Shown one piece after another: positions 24,100-31,989 of a stretch of 64,000 bases of DNA. The DNA lies in NCBI RefSeq assembly GCF_927798215.1, contig NZ_CAKMMW010000004.1, positions 62,001 through 126,000 on the forward strand, given 5' to 3'. The number at the start of each line of letters is the position of its first letter. The stretch's first letter is position 1. The notes under the pieces are model-generated. The model was not told the DNA's origin, did no database searches, and saw only the letters and a list, made by a program, of their open reading frames with translations. Both the position numbers and the translations under genes were made by a program. The DNA comes from Paenibacillus_E allorhizoplanae (GTDB taxonomy: Bacteria; Bacillota; Bacilli; Paenibacillales; NBRC-103111).

Positions 24100-25185
24100 C
24101 TATTGGTTTAAATAAACAGCTTTGCCCGTACGAGCGGACTCATAAATGGCTTCAAGAATTTGCGATACTACGTAAGCTTGCTCAGGCGTAACAACCGGAT
24201 CAATATCTTGATCAATCGCATTGATCCAAGTACGCATTTCTACATCAGCAGCGCTTTCGCTTTTACCATCGTAGAAAGCAACTCCGCCTGCTTTCAAATC
24301 AACCTCGGTTGTGTAAAGACGGCTGTGCTTCTCACCATTGATGCGAAGGCCGCCTTTCATATCCGCTCCACCTTCAGTACCGCTTAACGAACACTTCGCT
24401 TCGTCTACTTCAAGTGTGTTTAACGCCCAGCTGGATTCAAGAATAATAGTTGCACCATTCTCCATCACGATCATCCCGAAAGCGGAATCTTCTACCGTAA
24501 ACTTGCTAGGATCCCAAGGTCCCCAAGCGTTAGCAGCGTTTTCTTTATGGGACAATTCATGATAGGACGTACCTAATACAACCTTCGGCTTATAGTTGTC
24601 CATCATCCAAAGTGTAAGATCAAGGGCATGCGTACCGATATCGATTAACGGACCGCCACCTTGCTTCTCTTCGTCAAGGAATACACCCCATGTCGGTACA
24701 GCACGACGACGAATGGCATGTGCTTTAGCAAAATAAATGTGACCAAGCTCACCATCAGCACATACGTTTTTCAAATGCTGACTATCCGGACGGAAACGGT
24801 TGTTATAACCAATGGTCAGCTTTTTGCCAGTGCGTTTCGCTGTTTCAACCATGCGCTTCGCATCTTCTGCTGTTTTCGCCATCGGCTTCTCACACATAAC
24901 ATGCTTGCCAGCTTCAAGAGCAGCAATTGAAATTTCCGCATGTGAAATATTCGGTGTTAAGACATGTACGATATCAATCGTGGCATCTTGCAATACTTCT
25001 CTATAATCTTCGCAAACGAGCGCGCCTTCAATCCCATATTTCGCTGCAGCTGTTGCTGCACTCTCTTGGACGATGTCACAAAATGCGACTAATTCAACAT
25101 TAGACAGCTTGCTCAAACTAGGCAAATGCTTGCCATTTGCAATTCCACCGCAACCAATAATACCAATACGATACTTACGTGACAT
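24100..25185 (-). CDS. Gfo/Idh/MocA family oxidoreductase
   Basis: ATG 25185 is chosen because GGAGG lies 7 nt upstream; the product has 361 residues. RIGIIGCGGIANGKHLPSL is the N-terminal NAD(P)-binding fold, and HVMCEKPMAKT holds the EKP motif with the catalytic-site lysine. IDIGTHALDLTLWMM follows the typical GG-P-LIDIG(T/V)H pattern. The family oxidises or reduces sugars and cyclitols; the substrate here is unknown. A cre-like site at 25260-25273 suggests carbon catabolite control. The gene stands alone, ended by the terminator at 24048-24085. Confidence 0.9.
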   Translation of the reverse strand: MSRKYRIGIIGCGGIANGKHLPSLSKLSNVELVAFCDIVQESAATAAAKYGIEGALVCEDYREVLQDATIDIVHVLTPNISHAEISIAALEAGKHVMCEKPMAKTAEDAKRMVETAKRTGKKLTIGYNNRFRPDSQHLKNVCADGELGHIYFAKAHAIRRRAVPTWGVFLDEEKQGGGPLIDIGTHALDLTLWMMDNYKPKVVLGTSYHELSHKENAANAWGPWDPSKFTVEDSAFGMIVMENGATIILESSWALNTLEVDEAKCSLSGTEGGADMKGGLRINGEKHSRLYTTEVDLKAGGVAFYDGKSESAADVEMRTWINAIDQDIDPVVTPEQAYVVSQILEAIYESARTGKAVYLNQ

Positions 25186-25259
25186 GTGAAGACCTCCAGT
25201 AGGTTTTTTCCTTGCATACAAATATATGATATCTAGACAACTCTCTTAAATGTAGCACA

Positions 25260-25273
25260 TGAAAACGCTTATT
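25260..25273. promoter_or_regulatory. cre-like site
   Basis: TGAAAACGCTTATT matches the CcpA-binding consensus TGWAARCGYTWNCW at 13 of 14 positions and lies 75-88 bp upstream of the Gfo/Idh start. Confidence 0.5.
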
Positions 25274-25315
25274 TTTAGTCTAACATTCGGACAAATCTCA
25301 CTCAGAAATTACGAC

Positions 25316-25350
25316 ACAAAAATAGCCAGGAGAATAGTTCCCCTGACTTT
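25316..25350 (-). terminator. Terminator after the 25360-26025 gene
   Basis: AGCCAGGAGAA (25324-25334) pairs with TTCCCCTGACT (25338-25348) with two mismatches; on the minus strand ATTTTTG follows. Confidence 0.65.
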
Positions 25351-25359
25351 TAAGACTAC

Positions 25360-26025
25360 CTAACTACCACCTGCCCGCTTCTGAGCTTCCTCCAAATAAC
25401 TTCGATACAGCCCCTCATTTGGTTGCTCCTGTGTTAAATTCTCGTAGTAGCGAGCAACTTTTTGGAAATAGTAGCCATGCACATCACTTGTTGGCACAAG
25501 CCGGTAAGGATCCCAGCGATACGTTTCTACCCGGTACGCTTGACCTTGCTCCTTCGTCCATAAGGCAATTTCACACAAGCCATCTGGGCCATTCCGCGTC
25601 GGCATATCTTCGATTTCCAGATGTGAATAGGTCGTACCAGGTGGAATTACGCGCTGAAAACCTGTTTGCGTCCATTGAATAATATCCAGTTCTGCTATGG
25701 GTTCATCTGCCCGCTCCCAACCAATAAGGACATCCCAGCCTTCTTTGCGTGAAACAGGCGCTGCAGCAAAGTCCTTCACAGCAAGATCTCTTCCTGTTGA
25801 TGCCGACCCGATCGGAAACCAATTGCCTGAGTACTCTTTCAAGGAAAACAAATATTGATGGTCTAAATATCTATATAGGGCTGTGATTTCTGGAAACCCA
25901 TCACCATCCACATCGGCGTATAGAATCGCCGCGGGATCTCCCTCCTGCTTCAGCACGACAATCTCGGCCTCCTCAGGTATACAACTGCGGACGACGGAAA
26001 GAAAATCAATTGAAGACAAGCTCAT
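25360..26025 (-). CDS. Hypothetical protein with FG-GAP/VCBS-like repeat motif
   Basis: ATG 26025 behind AGAGGG is the likely start (221 residues); the frame can be read further upstream but without a ribosome site. The protein is not recognised. DVDGDGFPEI at about residues 38-47 has the calcium-loop look of FG-GAP/VCBS repeats, and ADEPIAELDIIQW and GPDGLCEIALW suggest two more blades of the same kind. There is no clear signal peptide, which is unusual for such repeats. It lies downstream of glpX on the same strand, about 100 bp away. Function unknown. Confidence 0.7.
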   Translation of the reverse strand: MSLSSIDFLSVVRSCIPEEAEIVVLKQEGDPAAILYADVDGDGFPEITALYRYLDHQYLFSLKEYSGNWFPIGSASTGRDLAVKDFAAAPVSRKEGWDVLIGWERADEPIAELDIIQWTQTGFQRVIPPGTTYSHLEIEDMPTRNGPDGLCEIALWTKEQGQAYRVETYRWDPYRLVPTSDVHGYYFQKVARYYENLTQEQPNEGLYRSYLEEAQKRAGGS

Positions 26026-26123
26026 GTTATCCCTCTTTTCGCATCTTCTCAACACAAGTATATGCAGAGGGGAACTTGGCACATGTCTAGCATGTTGTTC
26101 CTAGGTTCCGTTGTTCTTGCGAA

Positions 26124-27089
26124 TTAGGCGCTCCCTCGCTGCTCCTCATGTAACTGGTGAACGCATTGGATAAAACGCACAGTCTGTGTCTCTGCTCTCA
26201 TCACGACTGAGTGGGTTTGCGCACGACCGCCCCAGCCATATTTGACACCATGTAAGAAATCGCCTGATGTGACCCCTGTTGCCGCGAATATAATATCGGA
26301 ATCGCCCACAAGGTCCCGCATGCTTAACACTTTCGATGGATCCGAAATCCCCATGGCTAGGCAACGCTGGTGTTCTTCTTCATTCTCAGGCAGCAAACGC
26401 CCTTGCAGTTCGCCCCCCATACAGCGCAAAGCAGCTGCTGCAAGGACACCTTCGGGTGCTCCCCCTGAACCCACATGCAGGTCAATCCCCGTTTCCGGGA
26501 ATGCCACTGCCATCGCACCTGCTACATCACCGTCACTGAGCAAATATATTTTGACTCCGAGTTTACGCAAGATCATAATGTGTTCGGCATGTCGATTGCG
26601 ATCCAGAATAGAGACCGTCAGCTCTGAAATTTCCTTATGCAAAATGCTTGCCGCTTTCTGAATGGTCACCTCTAGCGGATCTTCGAGACTCAGCTTGCCA
26701 GCCAAGCGTGGACCAACCGCCAGCTTCGCCATATACATATCAGGGGCATGGAGGAGATTGCCTTTTTCTGCGATAGCCACAACAGATAGGGCATTATTCC
26801 GACCGCTTGCCACAATATCTGTTCCCTCTAATGGATCAACAGCCACATCAAATTCAGGTCCTACGCCACTGCCAACCTCTTCCCCAATGTAAAGCATTGG
26901 CGCTTCATCCATTTCCCCTTCACCGATAACAACCGTCCCCCGAAAAGGAACAGCACTAAAGTATTCCCGCATCGCGGAAGTTGCGGCTCCATCCGCATCA
27001 TGCTTATTCCCTTTCCCTGTCCAGCTAGATGATGCAATGGCTGCTGCCTCTGTTACCCGCACGATTTCCAATGATAAGTCTCTGTGCAT
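26124..27089 (-). CDS. glpX: Fructose-1,6-bisphosphatase, class II
   Basis: The 321-residue protein is GlpX, which dephosphorylates fructose-1,6-bisphosphate in gluconeogenesis. The metal-binding motifs GEGEMDEAPMLYIGE and DVAVDPLEGTDIVASGRNN are complete, as is the lithium-sensitive phosphatase fold segment SGGAPEGVLAAAALRCMGG. It is encoded 46 bp downstream of yqfL and ccpN on the same strand. Since CcpN represses gluconeogenic genes in B. subtilis and YqfL belongs to the family that controls PEP-forming dikinases, the three genes make a gluconeogenesis group. Confidence 0.96.
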   Translation of the reverse strand: MHRDLSLEIVRVTEAAAIASSSWTGKGNKHDADGAATSAMREYFSAVPFRGTVVIGEGEMDEAPMLYIGEEVGSGVGPEFDVAVDPLEGTDIVASGRNNALSVVAIAEKGNLLHAPDMYMAKLAVGPRLAGKLSLEDPLEVTIQKAASILHKEISELTVSILDRNRHAEHIMILRKLGVKIYLLSDGDVAGAMAVAFPETGIDLHVGSGGAPEGVLAAAALRCMGGELQGRLLPENEEEHQRCLAMGISDPSKVLSMRDLVGDSDIIFAATGVTSGDFLHGVKYGWGGRAQTHSVVMRAETQTVRFIQCVHQLHEEQRGSA

Positions 27090-27135
27090 AAGCGATCCAC
27101 CCTCTCGAAATTGGTTTGATTTGTTGTCTGATGCA

Positions 27136-27939
27136 TTATGATCTTTCCGCCAAAATTAAGCCCGCTGTTTCCTCAATTGCTTTCTCGCTCACATCAATAA
27201 TCGAACAACCCAATTCACGATAAAGTTTCATGGCAAAAGCTAATTCTTCCTCTATGCGCTCTTTCGTCGCATATTTAGCACCGAAAGGGAGACCAACGGC
27301 TTTCAGTCGTTCTGAACGAATACCAATCAGCTTATCCACACTCATTGTCAGTCCGACAAGCTTCTTCGGGTCTAGCTCAAATAATAAACTAGGCGGTTTA
27401 ACCTCTGGAACTAAAGGATAATTCGACACCTTAAATCCTTTGTGTGCCAAATATATGCTAAGCGGTGTCTTGGATGTACGCGATGGTCCCAGCAGGACGA
27501 TATGGGCTTGTTTCATTGTGCTAGGATCTTTGCCATCATCACTATTGACTGTAAATTCTACCGCTTCCACACGCTGATAATACTGTTCATCCAACTGGTA
27601 GAGCAGCCCGACTTTACGCTTAGGCGAATCCTTAAACGTGTCAATAAAGGCCTGCATCATAGGGCCCATAATATCGATGGCATTCACGCTCAATCGGATA
27701 GCTTCTTGCCGCATCATTTCTCTTAGTTCAGGCAATACAAGCGTGTAGGCGATAAACCCCTTTAGTCGTGAGGCTTCTTCTACGATCGTTCGTACTTCAT
27801 CTTCCGTCCGAATGGAACCATGACGCTTAACGACAACCTGACTTGCATTAAACTGCCGAATCGTTGCTTGGACAACCGTATTTGCTGTTTCTCCTACCGA
27901 ATCCGAACATACGAAAATGGTATGCAGCTTCTCTCCCAT
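27136..27939 (-). CDS. yqfL: Pyruvate,phosphate dikinase regulatory kinase/pyrophosphorylase
   Basis: The 267-residue protein is a DUF299-family ADP-dependent kinase/pyrophosphorylase. These enzymes switch pyruvate phosphate dikinase or PEP synthase on and off by threonine phosphorylation. The N-terminal FVCSDSVGETANTVVQA and the nucleotide-binding LLGPSRTSKTPLSIYLA are the family signatures. The gene starts 17 nt after the ccpN stop, as in the B. subtilis ccpN-yqfL pair, where YqfL modulates CcpN activity. The same link is likely here. Confidence 0.95.
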   Translation of the reverse strand: MGEKLHTIFVCSDSVGETANTVVQATIRQFNASQVVVKRHGSIRTEDEVRTIVEEASRLKGFIAYTLVLPELREMMRQEAIRLSVNAIDIMGPMMQAFIDTFKDSPKRKVGLLYQLDEQYYQRVEAVEFTVNSDDGKDPSTMKQAHIVLLGPSRTSKTPLSIYLAHKGFKVSNYPLVPEVKPPSLLFELDPKKLVGLTMSVDKLIGIRSERLKAVGLPFGAKYATKERIEEELAFAMKLYRELGCSIIDVSEKAIEETAGLILAERS

Positions 27940-27955
27940 GTAAATTCCCCCTGAT

Positions 27956-28588
27956 TTACTTACCTAGCGCTACATCCAGCAGCAATTTGGTCATTGTTGT
28001 TTTCGTAATTCGGCCTACAACTTCCAGTCCTTCCCGGCCCTCAATTGCCTTAACGACGGGTAAGCTGTCCACTTCATGATGAATCATCTTCCGAGCTGCT
28101 TCCAGCACGCTATCTTCAGGTTTCACCGTAATAATGTTCGGTTGTCTGGTCATCACCAACGAAACTGGCATTGCCGTTGCCGTTGCATGTCCTAATGTGA
28201 CCTTGAGTAAATCTTTTCGTGAAACCACGCCCGCTAGTACACCCTCCTGATTAACAATCATCAAACTCCCCACATTCTCGAGAAAAAGGGCAACAACTGC
28301 ATCACTAACGGTTACTGTTTCCCGAAGCAAAAAGGGAATGCCCATTACGTCCTTCACCTTCATGGACTCAATCAACTTGCTTGGTGCATGGACGTCGTGT
28401 GCTGCTGTTCCTAGAAAATAGCCCACCTTTGGTTTGGCATCGATATGACTTAACATGACTAAGACCGCTAAATCCGAGCGAATGGTCGGTCGACTAACCC
28501 CCAGCAGCTCAGCGATACGTTCTCCAGTAATTGGCGCATATTTGCCGACGAGATCAATTATTTCTAACTGGCGAGCCGTAAGTTCGAT
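27956..28588 (-). CDS. ccpN: CcpN-type repressor of gluconeogenesis, apparent AUC start
   Basis: From 28588 the frame encodes about 210 residues, the length of B. subtilis CcpN. An N-terminal winged helix (ARQLEIIDLVGKYAPITGE, then IAELLGVSRPTIRSDLAVL) is followed by two CBS domains (about 75-205). ATG 28456 would remove the whole DNA-binding domain. The upstream frame has no ATG, GTG or TTG: it reads TAG-GAG-GGA-AAC-ATC-ATC-GAA. A perfect AGGAGG (28597-28602) lies 5 and 8 nt from the two ATC codons, so initiation at ATC (28588 or 28591) is the simplest reading. CcpN represses gapB and pckA under glycolytic conditions. A sequencing error is possible but would have to fall exactly there. Confidence 0.85.
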   Translation of the reverse strand: MELTARQLEIIDLVGKYAPITGERIAELLGVSRPTIRSDLAVLVMLSHIDAKPKVGYFLGTAAHDVHAPSKLIESMKVKDVMGIPFLLRETVTVSDAVVALFLENVGSLMIVNQEGVLAGVVSRKDLLKVTLGHATATAMPVSLVMTRQPNIITVKPEDSVLEAARKMIHHEVDSLPVVKAIEGREGLEVVGRITKTTMTKLLLDVALGK

Positions 28589-28736
28589 GATGTTTCCCTC
28601 CTAAAGCAATGAAATATCGTTATATAGTATGTTCTATTTGTTATATATTGTACATTATATATCAATTCTCTGAAATATAAAGATGTTTATTGCCTATAAA
28701 AGAAATTTTTATCACCTATTTCCTATTAGACATAAA

Positions 28737-28782
28737 AAAGAGAGTTCCCCAAAAGCCATATGTATGGCCGAGACACTCCCTC
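28737..28782 (-). terminator. Terminator after the chromate transporter genes
   Basis: A GCCATA/TATGGC hairpin with outer GAGT/ACTC pairing is followed on the minus strand by CTCTCTTTTTTAT. Confidence 0.6.
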
Positions 28783-28794
28783 AAAGTCTATATT

Positions 28795-29337
28795 TTATAA
28801 GAAAAAAGCGATTCCCAGGACACCTGCCCCAACAATAACAACAAATGGATGCACCTTATATTTTACAATCGCCATGAAAGCGCCGCCTGCAATGAGAAGT
28901 GTTGCTACCTGCTTCCACGAAACACCTGTCTCTACCGATCCGAAAGATGATTGACCAAAATGCAGCGCAGCATAGACGATAAAACCTGTCACAACAGGCT
29001 TGAGACCGTAGAAGGATGATTTGAACCACGGATGTGAGTGCCAACGAAATAAGAAGGCCGCCGCGAGGATGATGACCACCAGTGACGGCAGTACCATGCC
29101 TAACGTCGCAAGAATGGCCCCAGGGATCCCCGCGGTCTCATAGCCAATTAACGTGGCGCTATTCGTTGCAATAGGACCAGGACTCGTGCCAGACAAGGCA
29201 ATGACATGCTGAAATTCATCCAGTGTCAGCCATTGATGCCGTTCAACCTCAAGCTGGATGACAGGAATCATGGCATAGCCGCCGCCAAAGGATACGAGAC
29301 CAATTTTGAGAAATGCGAGAAATAATTGGAGTAGCAT
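28795..29337 (-). CDS. Chromate transporter family protein, second half
   Basis: The 180-residue membrane protein is a short CHR-family member. The signature SFGGGYAMIPVIQLEV lies at about 16-31 and the loop ALSGTSPGPIATNSATLIGYETAGIPGAI follows in pieces typical of the family. Short CHR proteins work in pairs, one gene for each half of the transporter; the partner gene ends 20 nt upstream. Chromate or a related anion is expelled in known cases, but native substrates are often unknown. B. subtilis ywrA/ywrB is the closest arrangement I know. Confidence 0.9.
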   Translation of the reverse strand: MLLQLFLAFLKIGLVSFGGGYAMIPVIQLEVERHQWLTLDEFQHVIALSGTSPGPIATNSATLIGYETAGIPGAILATLGMVLPSLVVIILAAAFLFRWHSHPWFKSSFYGLKPVVTGFIVYAALHFGQSSFGSVETGVSWKQVATLLIAGGAFMAIVKYKVHPFVVIVGAGVLGIAFFL

Positions 29338-29356
29338 CTAAGAATCACCTCATCCT

Positions 29357-30001
29357 CTAGATCCCATCCGCCATAAACCATTCAGCGGAGTTGTTCTCAA
29401 CGTTCTTAGATGTTGTTGTATCTGTATGAGGTGGAGGATTTGTCATGCCCCATTTATTCTTAAGATACGTTATGACGAGACCGACCAGTACGCCGAGTGT
29501 GATCAACACGAGAGGTGATACCTGAACGAGGAGCATGACAATCACAGTTCCTACTGCTATAAGGAGGGTAAGCCGATCGAAGATCGATGATTTTGCCATT
29601 TTGTACGCTGCAGCCGCAATAAGACCTATAATCGCAGCATGGATCCCCTCCATGAGGGCTTGCATTTTCGGGTAATGCTCAAGCCAAGTATATATCACAC
29701 TTAGCAAGAGGACGATCAGAAAGGTCGGTAGCGTAATCCCTACGACGGCCGCGATGGCTCCAGCAATTCCTGCGAGACGATAACCGACCAACGCAGATAC
29801 ATTGACACCGACTCCACCGGGGGCTGCACCGGAGATGGCCAGAAGCTCTGACATTTCCGCGTCTGACATCCAATTCTTCAAGAAGACGACCTCTCTTTGT
29901 ATGGCAGGAAGCATGGCATAGCCACCTCCAAATGTAAGCGGGCTAATTCGAAGAAATGTCCAAAATAGGCGAATCAACTTGCTGAATATGTTCCCTGTCA
30001 T
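29357..30001 (-). CDS. Chromate transporter family protein, first half
   Basis: The 214-residue protein is the other CHR half: TFGGGYAMLPAIQREVV at about 23-39 and AISGAAPGGVGVNVSALVG are the signatures. A hydrophilic C-terminus of about 35 residues (KNKWGMTNPPPHTDTTTS) ends it. It is the first gene of the two-gene operon; AGGGGAG precedes the ATG. An inverted repeat at 30020-30039 just upstream may bind a regulator. Confidence 0.9.
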   Translation of the reverse strand: MTGNIFSKLIRLFWTFLRISPLTFGGGYAMLPAIQREVVFLKNWMSDAEMSELLAISGAAPGGVGVNVSALVGYRLAGIAGAIAAVVGITLPTFLIVLLLSVIYTWLEHYPKMQALMEGIHAAIIGLIAAAAYKMAKSSIFDRLTLLIAVGTVIVMLLVQVSPLVLITLGVLVGLVITYLKNKWGMTNPPPHTDTTTSKNVENNSAEWFMADGI

Positions 30002-30019
30002 TTTGATCTCCCCTTCCGC

Positions 30020-30039
30020 TTAATTCTATTTTGAATTAA
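30020..30039. promoter_or_regulatory. Inverted repeat upstream of the chromate genes
   Basis: TTAATTC (30020-30026) and GAATTAA (30033-30039) are perfect inverted arms with a 6-bp spacer, just ahead of the ribosome site. They look like an operator, perhaps of an Lrp- or MarR-type protein; no such gene is adjacent. Confidence 0.35.
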
Positions 30040-30142
30040 AGTAAAGGAGAAATCCAATCAATTATCGTAATACGCTTTCGAATATATGCTTATAATCTGG
30101 GACTTCCACCCAATCAGCCGCTATTATTTCAAACAGTTTGAT

Positions 30143-31057
30143 TCATTTTGACAAAAAGGGGCGAACTTGCTTCTTCATGGCCCTATTCGTCAAATACACA
30201 CCTAACACAATGAAGAAGGCTCCCAACAGATGATATAGCTGCAAGGATTCCCCCGTAAAGGTGGTTGCAAAGATCGCGCTAAACAAGGGTATGAAGTTGA
30301 GAAATCCTGCGCAACGCTGGGGTCCGGCTATCTCTATGGCTTTATTCCAGCTCAAGAAAGCTACGATAGACGCGAAGATTCCCACATATAGTAATCCGCT
30401 AACCAAGCCAGGACTCCAGGACACATCAGGTGATTGGATAATCCACTCTATGGACGCACTTGGAATCAATACCACAAGCGCAACGGTTACTTGCACCAGT
30501 AAAAATGGGCTTGCTGAAAAGCGGCCAGCCATTTTTTTCATACCTACCGAATATAAAGCCCAGCATAAGACGGCGATCAACATGTACATATCACCTTGAT
30601 TAACGGACAATCGGAGGAGCGCAGACAAATCCCCTTGACTTATAATCCAACATACACCTAGGATGGATACGCCAATTCCAGGTAATGCCCACCAGGCAAG
30701 TCTTTCTTTCATAACAGCCCAAGTGATGAGAACAACGAAAATAGGTGTCGCTGAATTCATTAATGAGGCATTAATTGAGCCTGTGTATTGGACAGCTACA
30801 TACGTAAGTGAGTTAAATCCCGCTACTCCTGTTAGGGAGAGGAATACAACCATTTTCCAATTCGCTAGAAATTCATGTTTGAGTCGCCAGACTGCTTTGC
30901 CAAAAAAGGGCAGTAAACACAAGAACGCAATACTCCATCGAACCATTGCTAACGTGATGGGAGGAATATGCAATACGAGTGACTTACCCGCCACAAAGTT
31001 ACCTCCCCAAATGCAGGTTGCCAGTATTAATAAAAGGTACGGGGATCGTTTCAACAT
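30143..31057 (-). CDS. EamA/DMT-family transporter
   Basis: The frame is open further upstream, but the 71 extra residues are not membrane-like. ATG 31057 (MLKRSPYLLLIL) behind AAAAGGAG gives 304 residues with ten predicted membrane segments in two EamA repeats. ATCIWGGNFVAGKSL near the start and GLLYVGIFASIVAFLSWNKAIE in the second repeat are family signatures. These proteins export metabolites such as amino acids or take up small solutes across the membrane; the substrate cannot be told. It is a single-gene unit between chr genes and an unknown gene. Confidence 0.88.
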   Translation of the reverse strand: MLKRSPYLLLILATCIWGGNFVAGKSLVLHIPPITLAMVRWSIAFLCLLPFFGKAVWRLKHEFLANWKMVVFLSLTGVAGFNSLTYVAVQYTGSINASLMNSATPIFVVLITWAVMKERLAWWALPGIGVSILGVCWIISQGDLSALLRLSVNQGDMYMLIAVLCWALYSVGMKKMAGRFSASPFLLVQVTVALVVLIPSASIEWIIQSPDVSWSPGLVSGLLYVGIFASIVAFLSWNKAIEIAGPQRCAGFLNFIPLFSAIFATTFTGESLQLYHLLGAFFIVLGVYLTNRAMKKQVRPFLSK

Positions 31058-31190
31058 AGCATATGTATCTCCTTTTAAGTTGACGTTATGTATTTCTAAA
31101 AGAGGACGGCATCTACAAACTTGAAATGCCTCTTGGAAAAAGATACATACTAAAGCATAGCGTTGGCAAGCATTAATATTTAAAAGCAAA

Positions 31191-31220
31191 CAAAAGTCTC
31201 CGTTTTTCTCGGAGACTTCA
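31191..31220 (-). terminator. Terminator after the 31277-31807 gene
   Basis: AAGTCTCCG (31194-31202) pairs with CGGAGACTT (31210-31218); TTTGTTTGCTTTT follows on the minus strand. Confidence 0.8.
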
Positions 31221-31276
31221 GGTGAAATCAAGTGAAATTGTGTGACTAGTGTATGAATAGTATGAATCAACTGATG

Positions 31277-31807
31277 TTACATCTCATCCTCCAGAAATTG
31301 AACCTCACAGAAGCAGCCGAGTGGGATCATTTCGTGCAAGCAGCGCAGCATGTGTTCCTTCTCTTTCTCCTCCATTCGCCTAAGCGCATCAAAGTCAAAA
31401 TGAATGATGCTGTTAATGACGTCATAATGCTTAAATCGCAACCGTCCATACGGAAATTGCCGATTGATCGCAGCTAGAATCCCATATTGATTTAAATTCG
31501 AGCGCAGCGCCGTTTGCGTAATATCCGCAGGTACTTCTTGCAACAGCGGCACTTTATCTGCACGGACTGCACAATAGGCTTTTACTTGAAAAACGACATA
31601 CGGGTACAAGTAAGCGTTTGCATAATTCTCTACATAGAGCGCATCTTGCTTAGAAAGTTGCAAATCTTCTGTCCATGCATAAATAGTCGCCTTGTATTTA
31701 TCTGAAGTGTGAATTCGGATGTACCTTAAATGGGGAAAGCGAGTTTTCACTAACTTTTCCGATAAAAGCCGTGTTCCCACCAAGATCACCTCTTTCAATC
31801 CTGTCAT
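31277..31807 (-). CDS. Hypothetical protein (176 aa or less)
   Basis: I do not recognise this protein. It is mixed alpha/beta, with no signal peptide and no membrane segment. It is rich in Tyr and Phe, with an acidic, helical C-terminus (DALRRMEEKEKEHMLRCLHEM). The first ATG (31807) has no ribosome site; AAAGAGGTG inside the frame could instead serve a TTG or GTG about 9-10 codons in (near VGTRLLSEKLV). A perfect 16-bp palindrome at 31859-31874 lies in the promoter region and a terminator follows at 31191, so it is a well-bounded, regulated single gene. Confidence 0.65.
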   Translation of the reverse strand: MTGLKEVILVGTRLLSEKLVKTRFPHLRYIRIHTSDKYKATIYAWTEDLQLSKQDALYVENYANAYLYPYVVFQVKAYCAVRADKVPLLQEVPADITQTALRSNLNQYGILAAINRQFPYGRLRFKHYDVINSIIHFDFDALRRMEEKEKEHMLRCLHEMIPLGCFCEVQFLEDEM

Positions 31808-31858
31808 TGTGTTAGTAGTATATGCATGAAAATAAAAACAGCTATCCTTTAACTTTGA

Positions 31859-31874
31859 AAAGTCAGCTGACTTT
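31859..31874. promoter_or_regulatory. Perfect palindrome upstream of the 31277-31807 gene
   Basis: AAAGTCAGCTGACTTT is a perfect 16-bp palindrome about 52-67 bp upstream of the first ATG. It has the form of a dimer operator. Confidence 0.45.
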
Positions 31875-31932
31875 ATCTCCTCGTTTACTCATCTATATTC
31901 TATAGCTTGGCCTAATATGATGCAGCGACAGC

Positions 31933-31976
31933 AAAAGCCGTCCCCTGAGGTCAAATGACCACAAGGGACGGCTTCT
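31933..31976 (-). terminator. Terminator of the second sugar-transporter operon
   Basis: AAGCCGTCCC (31935-31944) pairs with GGGACGGCTT (31965-31974), with inner GGTC/GACC; TTTTGC follows on the minus strand. Confidence 0.8.
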
Positions 31977-31989
31977 TATACTGCACGAC

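Noticed and set aside
26242..26661. 139-codon plus-strand frame inside glpX
   Set aside because: It is a shadow of the conserved glpX frame.
30663..31124. 153-codon plus-strand frame over the EamA gene
   Set aside because: Antisense to conserved membrane segments, no ribosome site.
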